Below, piece by piece: positions 7,562-12,944 of a stretch of 12,944 nt of DNA. A model generated the notes under the pieces. It had not been told where the DNA came from and made no database searches. It was given only the letters and a program-made list of their open reading frames with translations. The DNA comes from Arenicella sp. (GTDB lineage: Bacteria; Pseudomonadota; Gammaproteobacteria; Arenicellales; Arenicellaceae). The position numbers and the translations under genes were made by a program. Where the stretch lies: positions 1 through 12,944 of the forward strand of contig JALZWI010000117.1 in assembly GCA_023299895.1 (NCBI GenBank), in the 5' to 3' direction. The number at the start of each line of letters is the position of its first letter. Position 1 is the first letter of the stretch.

Positions 7562-8166
7562 ATGCTCAACCAAATTACCCCCCACCGTTCTTACCTATAA
7601 TGAAACACCGAATATCGCTCGAACCTTATCGGCTTTAACATGGGCAAAAAAAGTATTAATTGTTGATAGCCGCAGCACAACGAAAGCCTTAAAGATCATC
7701 GCAAATTTCAACGACACATGTATTATTTATCGTAATTTCGATAATTTTGCACTAAAGCAAAATATCAATACGAAGTAGATGCTTTCGATGGATGTTGATA
7801 TGTATTAACATCAAATTTTATCGACGAATTGGATCAACTAACAGCGGCTTGTGATATCAAAGACTATCAAGTGTCGTCCTTTCATATTTAATCGGCGGTA
7901 AACCTTACTCGGCTCTCTCTATCCGCCGCGTACAGCCTTATACCGCAAAGACAGTGCACAGTACCAACAAGATAGTCACGCCCATAGAGTTGTTATTGAT
8001 GGAAATACCCGACCAACTCGTTCATAAAATTCAACACGATGACCGTAGGCCTGTCAAACGATCACTTAAATCACAATGGGACTACGCGCAACAAGAAGCA
8101 AAAAAATTAGCAGAAACTGAATGGGAGAGCTTGCAAGCTGCTCGTGTCAAAATGACAATAAGATAA
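7562..8166 (+). pseudogene. decayed family-2 glycosyltransferase (lipopolysaccharide core WaaE/KdtX-like)
   Basis: No single reading frame covers this stretch, but joining frames gives a GT2 protein in the correct order. Pieces: MLNQITP (frame of 7562), then VLTYNETPNIARTLSAL, WAKKVLIVDSRST and FNDTCIIYRNFDNFA (frame of 7584), a TAG at 7776 where a Trp is expected, LSMDVD (the DxD site), YVLTSNFIDELDQL (after a lost base near 7799), YLIGGKPY (after 7885), GSLYPPRTALYRKDSAQYQQ and AHRVVIDGN (after 7911), and QLVHKIQHDDRRPVKRSLKS (after 8011). That is five one-base indels, the first in a C6 run, plus one nonsense codon. The family's C-terminal 50 or so residues are absent. It sits 2 nt after maf, so it was probably co-transcribed. 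The neighbours are intact, which argues against general sequencing error. Confidence 0.88.
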
Positions 8167-8215
8167 CAAACGACTCTCAAACCAAATTATTACTTAAGCA
8201 CAGGTATAATTATTC

Positions 8216-8446
8216 TCACTTTAAAATCTGCAATAAACCCTGAGCATGTTCAGCAGCTGTTCGCCCCAGACTAGTTAAATACCCGCCATCGACTTGCGAA
8301 GTTAAACCTTTATCAAATAACCTTTGAGCTGCAGTAACTTTATTGTCGCCCGCAGATGAGTGAACTTTGATTCCTTCTAGGTCAGTGTCTAAGTTGAACA
8401 AAACTAGTACATTTAGTTCTTCTACAATGTCAGATGAATATGCCAT
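8216..8446 (-). CDS. TIGR02647-family conserved small protein, function unknown
   Basis: The 76-residue protein matches, from memory, the small gammaproteobacterial family TIGR02647: an N-terminal ELNVLVLFNLDTDLEGIKVH segment, then TAAQRLFDKGL, GGYLTSLGRTAAEHAQGLL. The layout looks like a compact helical domain with a winged-helix flavour (short helices followed by DGGYLTSLGR), but no DNA-binding role is known to me. It is soluble with no signal peptide. ATG 8446 is preceded by GAGGAG three bases upstream, the strongest ribosome binding site of this operon. It is the last gene of the run, 39 nt after sppA, and is convergent with the glycosyltransferase pseudogene with about 49 nt between them; no intrinsic terminator is visible there. 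Confidence 0.8.
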   Translation of the reverse strand: MAYSSDIVEELNVLVLFNLDTDLEGIKVHSSAGDNKVTAAQRLFDKGLTSQVDGGYLTSLGRTAAEHAQGLLQILK

Positions 8447-8485
8447 AAACTCCTCGTTGAGTGATGTTATTTTATTATTCTTAGA

Positions 8486-9475
8486 TTAATTGAGTTGATA
8501 TTGACCGCCGAAAACCTTAGCAATACCGGTGCCAATTGAGACACCTAGTTGGCGGCTGAATTGATCAATCCAATCTGGCTGGTAAGTGTAATTCACCATT
8601 TCTTCTAGACCGAACTCTTCTCGAGAGACAGAAGCGGCATTACCAAAACCATCGATCAAACCTAAACGCTGCGCCTCCTCACCTGACCAAAAAAGGCCAG
8701 AAAACAAATCAGGATTATCGGCAAGTTTATCACCACGCCCTGCTTTGACTACTTCGATAAAGTGCTGATGAACTTGCGCGAGCATTATTTCAGCATGTGC
8801 TTTTTGATCTGCTTGCACAGGCAAAAATGGATCTAGTATTGATTTATTCTCTCCTGCTGTTAGTGAACGGCGCTCGATTCCGTATTTTTCCATGGCTTCG
8901 ACAAAACCAAAGCCATCCATGCGCACGCCAATCGAACCAACAATACTAGAGCGATTAGCAAAGATTTTATCCGCTGAAGCTGCTACAAAGTATCCACCTG
9001 AAGCGGCAACATCGGACATGACCACATGGATTGGTTTATCAGGATACATTTCTTTTAAGCGAATAATCTCAGTATTAATATCCGCTGATTGAACAGGTGA
9101 ACCACCAGGACTGTTGATCTCAAAGATCACACCTGCTGAGTTCGTAGCCTCAAATGCCTTGCGTAAACTTCGATTAACCTGATTGGCTGACACTTCATCG
9201 GTACCAATAACACCGTGTAACTGCACTAGCGCGGTATGAGGCTTACCATACGCTGCTGGTTCACCACCACTGCCCATGGTCAGAATCAATATACTCAAAA
9301 GATATAAACCGAACAAACAAAACAGTGCAATCTTCCAACGACGTTTGATTTTCTTATCATGCATATAGTCAATTGCGAGTTCTTGCAAAATAGCATTGGT
9401 ATTCGCAGCCGAGCCTATCGCCCCTTTGTCACTGCCTGGCAAACCTTGTGCCGTTATCTTATTTCGGTTAAACAT
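8486..9475 (-). CDS. sppA: signal peptide peptidase SppA-type S49 serine protease, short form
   Basis: S49 peptidases cut remnant signal peptides and other membrane-associated peptides at the outer face of the inner membrane. The 329 residues hold a cytosolic N-terminal tail, one membrane segment (about 47-67) and a single protease domain. Seen: INSPGGSP (120-127), DVAASGGY with nucleophile Ser159, VGSIGVRM (179-186) and the general base Lys211 in GENKSILDP. The 52-residue Ser-Lys spacing equals that of Bacillus SppA (Ser147/Lys199), marking the short single-domain form rather than the 618-residue E. coli protein. ATG 9475 overlaps the Rieske stop by 8 nt (ATGTTTAA), implying coupled translation. 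Position after rluC and the HAD gene matches Pseudomonas order. Catalytic residues are intact. Confidence 0.92.
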   Translation of the reverse strand: MFNRNKITAQGLPGSDKGAIGSAANTNAILQELAIDYMHDKKIKRRWKIALFCLFGLYLLSILILTMGSGGEPAAYGKPHTALVQLHGVIGTDEVSANQVNRSLRKAFEATNSAGVIFEINSPGGSPVQSADINTEIIRLKEMYPDKPIHVVMSDVAASGGYFVAASADKIFANRSSIVGSIGVRMDGFGFVEAMEKYGIERRSLTAGENKSILDPFLPVQADQKAHAEIMLAQVHQHFIEVVKAGRGDKLADNPDLFSGLFWSGEEAQRLGLIDGFGNAASVSREEFGLEEMVNYTYQPDWIDQFSRQLGVSIGTGIAKVFGGQYQLN

Positions 9476-9908
9476 TTTTTTTCACCACTTCATATTCTGA
9501 ATTATTCAAGTATAACTGACCCTGCTCTTCTGTCACTTCCAATGCTTCTAAGCCAACACCAAAACAAGGGCCGCCTAAACAAGCGCCAGTATCTGGCGCG
9601 TATTCTGCGCCGTGGGTTGAACACACTAAGGTTTGACCATCATCGGAAAAAAAATTGCCTGGCATGTAATCCAGCGGTATTGCGATATGACCACAACGAT
9701 TCAAATAGGCGAACAATTGATAATCATAGCGTATCGCAAAAGCAGGAATCACTTCGTCTTCACCTTTTTTTTGCACGTCAAAGCGCAAACCTTTGCCGCC
9801 TTCTTCTAGACCTTCTAATGAACCTATAAATGTAGGCATTTTTTTTGTTGCTTGTGTCAAAATTTTTCTCGTAATACGTTTAAGTATAGGCCTTTTCAAG
9901 TCGGCCAT
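9468..9908 (-). CDS. Rieske [2Fe-2S] protein
   Basis: This is a small soluble Rieske-domain protein, probably an electron carrier or redox partner of unknown pathway. Cluster ligands are Cys72-x-His74 in NRCGHIAIPLD and Cys96-x2-His99 in VCSTHGAEY, followed by APDTGACLGGPC with two more Cys. The loop of 21 residues between the pairs is longer than the 15-17 of classical Rieske proteins, but I recall the same spacing in the subfamily found beside rluC/sppA. No signal peptide or membrane segment. The start is unsure: ATG 9908 overlaps the HAD gene by 29 nt and gives a basic N-terminal extension of 23 residues; ATG 9839 (MPTFIGSLEGL) gives the bare domain. Neither has a Shine-Dalgarno. Its stop overlaps the sppA start. 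Confidence 0.88.
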   Translation of the reverse strand: MADLKRPILKRITRKILTQATKKMPTFIGSLEGLEEGGKGLRFDVQKKGEDEVIPAFAIRYDYQLFAYLNRCGHIAIPLDYMPGNFFSDDGQTLVCSTHGAEYAPDTGACLGGPCFGVGLEALEVTEEQGQLYLNNSEYEVVKKNV

Positions 9909-10548
9909 CTAACAACCAATCAACTACTGCATCGAACGAACCTAATACTTCTATCGGGTTCGATTTGAGTAAGTCTTGTTCTGCATGAACACCATAGCTT
10001 ACAGCTAAACCATGCATACCAGCATTCGCTGCCATGTCCATATCATAGGTTGTATCACCAATCATTATACTTTTCTTAGGGTCAATTGCAGTGTAATCAA
10101 GTAACTCAAGTAACATTTGCGGGTGTGGTTTAGAGCGTGTTTCGTCACCACATCGAGTTGCGACAAAGTGATGCTTAATGTCAATTTCATTAAAAACACG
10201 GTCCATGCCTGTACGCGATTTACCTGTAGCAACAGCCAGTAAAGCACCACCATCATTCAATATTTGCAGACCCTGTTCGACACCACTGAATAACTTCTGC
10301 TCAGTCACGTCACCCATAACAAAATGATATTTATACACTTCGACTAACTTAGTTATCTGACCGTTATTAAGTTTAGGAAATAAAATAGTCATTGCCTGAA
10401 CCAGACCCAATCCGATGATATTTTTTGCTTTTACATCGCTAGGTTCTTCTATCCCCAAGTCACGCGCTGCCGCTTTAATACAATTTGCAATCTTTTGAGC
10501 TGAATCCATCACAGTTCCATCCCAATCAAATATAACCAGTTGATACAT
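9880..10548 (-). CDS. HAD-family hydrolase, phosphoglycolate phosphatase-like
   Basis: A cytosolic HAD phosphatase of 222 residues with the Gph/PGMB-type helical cap after the first motif. Seen: motif I FDWDGT with nucleophile Asp8 and acid/base Asp10, motif II ATGKSR (Thr108), motif III Lys140 in SKPHP, and motif IV GDTTYDMDMA with Asp165 and Asp169. The substrate cannot be read from sequence; relatives act on phosphoglycolate, sugar phosphates or nucleotides. The paralogue next to rluC is conserved in many Gammaproteobacteria. It begins 15 nt after the rluC stop and ends inside the longer version of the Rieske gene, so it belongs to the rluC operon. ATG 10548 gives the expected short strand before motif I; no ribosome binding site is evident. 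Confidence 0.9.
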   Translation of the reverse strand: MYQLVIFDWDGTVMDSAQKIANCIKAAARDLGIEEPSDVKAKNIIGLGLVQAMTILFPKLNNGQITKLVEVYKYHFVMGDVTEQKLFSGVEQGLQILNDGGALLAVATGKSRTGMDRVFNEIDIKHHFVATRCGDETRSKPHPQMLLELLDYTAIDPKKSIMIGDTTYDMDMAANAGMHGLAVSYGVHAEQDLLKSNPIEVLGSFDAVVDWLLDGRLEKAYT

Positions 10549-10563
10549 CGTTAGCTAAGAATG

Positions 10564-11541
10564 TTAATTTTCTAGTTTGAGTGATTTAATAACGGCCACT
10601 AAATCATCCGGCATCGGCGCGCTTATCTTAATTTTTTGCTGCGAAACAGGATGAATAAAACTTAATTGCGCCGCATGTAAAAAAAGTCTCGACAAGCTGT
10701 GATGTTGTTTGAGGAGCTTATTAAAGTCCTTGTCACCATAACGTTCATCTCCTGCGACAGGGTGCCCTTCGGATAAAGCATGCACTCGAACTTGATGAGT
10801 ACGGCCGGTTAGCAGCTTGACTTCAACTAGGGAAGCCAGTTGACCAACTGACTTAGGTGTCATTATTGAACTGGCATAACTGCCATTCTCATCGATAACA
10901 ACGTGACGTTCGCCATGCCTTTTAGCATTCGTGTTAAGCCCTTTAGTTACACGACGCTCACCATACTGCCAACGACCTTTTAACAAGGTTAAATAGCGTT
11001 TGTCTAAACGATTATTTTTCAGCGAGTTATTTTTAAAATCTTCATTGATCGCTTTCAGAGCACTGGATTTTTTAGCCAACACTAGGCAGCCTGATGTTTG
11101 TCGATCAAGCCGATGCGCCAGCTCTATATACTTAAGGTCCGTTCTGATTGCTCGTAGCGCTTCAATGATGCCAACCTTTATCCCACTCCCTGCATGCACC
11201 GCCATACCTGAGGGTTTGTTTAATATGAGCAAGGCGTCATCCTCAAATAAAACTGCATGTGATAAAAAACTATAACGCTTCATTTGCACATCTGGCGCAA
11301 CTCGCTCGTTTTGGCGAATCGGTGGAATCCGCACCAAATCACCCTCTACTAATCTCGTAGTTTGTTTGACTCGTCCCTTATTGATCCGCACTTCGCCCTT
11401 GCGAATAATGCGATAGATCATTGTTTTGGGCACACCTTTTAGGCGAGTAATCAAAAAATTATCGAGCCGCTGCCCTGCATGTTCCGCATCAACTTCGACA
11501 AACGATGCTTTATTTTTTGTATTGGTAGTTTGTTTTGACAC
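10564..11541 (-). CDS. rluC: 23S rRNA pseudouridine(955/2504/2580) synthase
   Basis: RluC isomerises three uridines near the peptidyl-transferase centre of 23S rRNA. The 325 residues start with an S4 RNA-binding domain (about 20-85: GQRLDNFLITRL, MIYRIIRKGEVRINKG, GDLVRIPP), then the catalytic domain with LNKPSGMAVHAG (107-118), the signature HRLDRQTSG (143-151) with catalytic Asp146, KRYLTLLKG, and LLTGRTHQVRVH (RluA-family motif). The S4 domain separates it from RluA, and divergence from rne is the usual place of rluC. The start is GTG at 11541, since the next Met is residue 41 inside the S4 domain; only a weak AGG precedes it. A TATAGT (11601-11596) could be a -10, with a poor -35. It heads a five-gene operon running to 8216. 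Confidence 0.95.
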   Translation of the reverse strand: MSKQTTNTKNKASFVEVDAEHAGQRLDNFLITRLKGVPKTMIYRIIRKGEVRINKGRVKQTTRLVEGDLVRIPPIRQNERVAPDVQMKRYSFLSHAVLFEDDALLILNKPSGMAVHAGSGIKVGIIEALRAIRTDLKYIELAHRLDRQTSGCLVLAKKSSALKAINEDFKNNSLKNNRLDKRYLTLLKGRWQYGERRVTKGLNTNAKRHGERHVVIDENGSYASSIMTPKSVGQLASLVEVKLLTGRTHQVRVHALSEGHPVAGDERYGDKDFNKLLKQHHSLSRLFLHAAQLSFIHPVSQQKIKISAPMPDDLVAVIKSLKLEN

Positions 11542-11755
11542 GAAGCCTAGTGAGGTCCAATGTTAAATAAGTCTGATTTGTTGAGCTATCTATTAACTAT
11601 ATTCAAATGAAATAGGCTGATAAACAAGCCTTGGCTCAAACAAAATGAATGCTGATTATAGGCGAGTTTAAGAATTTCACCCAACTCTATGATACTAAAA
11701 CTGATTGATACCTCTGAATTCTGTGATTTGTTTGTGGTTTTGCTTTGAATTTACT

Positions 11756-11775
11756 GCTGTAAAAGAGTTTACAGC
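11756..11775. repeat. perfect 8-bp inverted repeat
   Basis: GCTGTAAA - AGAG - TTTACAGC is a perfect palindrome with a 4-nt loop. No T-tract follows on either strand, so it is not a classical terminator. It could be an operator or a transcript hairpin; it is 26 bp from the second palindrome at 11801. Confidence 0.6.
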
Positions 11776-11800
11776 CTTGCGAGCATACTGATATGATCCG

Positions 11801-11845
11801 CTGTACTCGAATTCAATTAATATAGAATTTAACGAGTATGTACAG
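11801..11845. repeat. imperfect 45-bp palindrome with GTAC-containing ends
   Basis: The outer arms CTGTAC (11801-11806) and GTACAG (11840-11845) pair perfectly. Inner pairs are ACTCG/CGAGT and AATTC/GAATT, with about four extra bases on the right arm. The centre is AT-rich. It resembles neither a terminator nor a known repeat family that I can name. Confidence 0.5.
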
Positions 11846-12232
11846 TTTTCTGTGTGTTTATTTTGTCGTTTACTTAATATACAAATAAACCACTTAGATT
11901 TTGCAAACATAATGTTGATTTAGACTAACTCAGCTTTTTTATTACATAAATAAAAGGCCGGCGAATTAACCGGACAACAAACGGTCCATTTATGGTTTGC
12001 GCACAGGGTAATGTGTCTCCGCCCTGGTATTGTTGGAGCACAAATTCAGATACGACTCTGCTGATTAACTTACATGACTGCCTAAGCAGCTGTTAAAAAG
12101 CAAAGATAGATAGAAGCACTTAAAGATCAATGATCACTTGTTTCATTATCAACCAGCATGAAAATAATTTCGACTGGTATCAGAGTCAACCCTGAATAAT
12201 AAAGAGTAAGTTGCGAGTAGTGACATAATCTG

Positions 12233-12260
12233 TTGACAAGGTTGAGCCGCTGCCGACAAT
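12233..12260 (+). promoter_or_regulatory. candidate sigma-70 promoter of rne
   Basis: A consensus -35 TTGACA (12233-12238) is followed after 16 nt by GACAAT (12255-12260), which matches 4 of 6 consensus positions. Transcription would begin near 12267 and give a leader of about 353 nt, very near the 361-nt leader known for E. coli rne. The length agreement raises confidence above what the -10 alone would justify. Confidence 0.5.
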
Positions 12261-12266
12261 GAAGAA

Positions 12267-12619
12267 ATTAGTAAAAGTTTTTTGTATGTTAAATTAGTTC
12301 CAAACAACTAATAATAAAAGCTACAAGATACTAAAAGTAAAGATTTTAGTCTGCTAAACAGACATGGTTTATAGATTGCTATAACCTCATTTTATTTGAA
12401 AGTCGACGCACACCTACAAGGTGTCGTTGATGTTGATTTTTGATCTTAATAAGAAAAATCAATACCCGCTGTTGTGAAGCTCATTGCAGATAAATGAGTT
12501 AGGGATTACACCAAGTCACAACACACCAAAATCTTAACTTTTAATACTCTATTCTTCGAAATCGGCAAGGACCAACATTGTCCAGCAATGTTTATGCTGG
12601 TGACCTACGAGGAATTAAA
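12267..12619 (+). promoter_or_regulatory. structured 5' leader of rne (probable RNase E autoregulatory UTR)
   Basis: The leader carries a series of hairpins readable by eye: 12349-12363 (GTCTG/CAGAC), 12366-12386 (GGT-T-TATAG/CTATAACC), 12402-12431 (a 7-bp stem, one bulged C, then ACACC/GGTGT around a 5-nt loop), 12433-12462 (perfect TTGATTTTT/AAAAATCAA) and a cluster at 12568-12606. In the last, AACATTG/CAATGTT and CCAGCA/TGCTGG overlap and exclude each other just before the GAGGA (12609-12613) of rne. In E. coli and other Gammaproteobacteria RNase E limits its own synthesis by acting on leader hairpins, so the same role is inferred. Start site and folding are not measured. Two possible leader peptides lie inside (12430-12477 and 12588-12623). 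Confidence 0.6.
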
Positions 12620-12944
12620 ATGAAAAGAATGTTATTTAATGCAACGCACTCAGAAGAGCTACGCGTTGCAATCGTTGACGGACAAAAATTAGTTGACCTA
12701 GATATTGAATCAGCAACCAATATGCTGAAAAAAGGTAATATCTATAAAGGTAAAATTACCCGTGTTGAACCAAGCTTAGAAGCCGCATTTGTTGAATACG
12801 GCTCTGGACGACAAGGCTTTCTGCCGATGAAAGAAGTCTCACGCAGTTACTTTCAAAACTACAAATCTGAAGTGCCTATCTCGCAAGTCAAAATTGCTGA
12901 CGTACTGAAAACGGGTCAAGAGCTATTGATCCAAGTTGAGAAAG
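12620..12944 (+). CDS. rne: ribonuclease E, N-terminal part (cut by window edge)
   Basis: RNase E is the main endonuclease of mRNA decay and rRNA/tRNA processing and scaffold of the degradosome at the inner membrane. The visible 108 codons match the E. coli N-terminus: [22 protein letters not shown] in two parts, LVDLDIES, then the S1-domain opening [36 protein letters not shown] and [17 protein letters not shown]. The rest of the catalytic domain and the C-terminal scaffold are beyond the edge, so RNase E rather than the shorter RNase G is inferred from MKRML, the insertion in the S1 domain and the long structured leader. ATG 12620 has a good GAGGA six bases upstream. It is divergent from rluC, the usual arrangement. 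Confidence 0.95.
   Translation, partial: MKRMLFNATHSEELRVAIVDGQKLVDLDIESATNMLKKGNIYKGKITRVEPSLEAAFVEYGSGRQGFLPMKEVSRSYFQNYKSEVPISQVKIADVLKTGQELLIQVEK

Larger units (their letters stand above)
11542..12232. other. intergenic region left of the rne promoter, no convincing gene
   Basis: About 690 nt between rluC and the putative rne promoter. It is AT-rich except for a GC-richer patch at about 11955-12090. It contains a perfect 8-bp hairpin (11756-11775), an imperfect 45-bp palindrome (11801-11845), AGGCT/AGCCT arms (11613-11630) and nested short inverted repeats in the GC-richer patch. One open frame at 11695-11910 (minus, 71 codons) has no ribosome binding site or family resemblance and is read here as chance. 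No tRNA, sRNA or mobile element could be recognised. Confidence 0.6.

Noticed and set aside
8167..8215. Possible bidirectional terminator between the pseudogene and the TIGR02647 gene
   Set aside because: Only a 6-bp AT-only inverted repeat (AATTAT/ATAATT) with a long loop and no GC stem or T-run.
11695..11910. 71-codon open frame on the minus strand upstream of rluC
   Set aside because: No ribosome binding site, low-complexity AT-driven composition, no family resemblance, and it spans both palindromes.

Overview
The window reads as chromosomal housekeeping DNA of a gammaproteobacterium with moderately low GC (about 40% by eye). ClpB, NadC, YceF-type Maf, RluC and RNase E all look gammaproteobacterial. 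The block rne | rluC - HAD phosphatase - (Rieske) - sppA with a nearby maf matches the gene order I recall around rne in Pseudomonas and relatives. I cannot name the genus. There is no phage, transposon, CRISPR array or tRNA/rRNA gene.

Layout. Positions 1-1168 (minus strand) hold an ispD - small lipoprotein - ispF run: two steps of the MEP isoprenoid pathway with an unexpected lipoprotein gene between them, whose stop codon overlaps the ispF start (ATGA). Positions 1326-2447 (minus) encode a sugar-nucleotide pyrophosphorylase with a C-terminal left-handed beta-helix, and 2615-3196 (minus) a peroxiredoxin-like protein. Positions 3367-5946 (minus) encode the ClpB disaggregase. ClpB is divergent from nadC - maf (6093-7559, plus). 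Their shared spacer holds a perfect FNR/Anr-type palindrome lying inside a candidate heat-shock promoter for clpB. The nadC - maf run is followed at 7562-8166 by a clearly decayed family-2 glycosyltransferase: five single-base frameshifts, one nonsense codon and a missing C-terminus.

Positions 8216-11541 (minus) form a compact five-gene operon, rluC - HAD phosphatase - Rieske protein - sppA - TIGR02647-family small protein, with overlapping or closely spaced genes. Between rluC and rne lies about 1.08 kb without a convincing gene. Its right part (about 12233-12619) looks like an rne promoter plus a leader of about 350 nt with at least five hairpins, which fits the known autoregulation of RNase E through its 5' UTR. 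Its left part holds two palindromes and a GC-richer patch of unknown meaning. RNase E starts at 12620 and runs off the window.

Most of the window is ordinary. The points worth a second look are the rne leader (two mutually exclusive hairpins beside the ribosome binding site and possible leader peptides), the fresh glycosyltransferase pseudogene that can be mistaken for a small gene, the FNR-like box between clpB and nadC, and the lipoprotein inside the ispD-ispF unit. I saw no convincing new defence, secretion or biosynthetic system.
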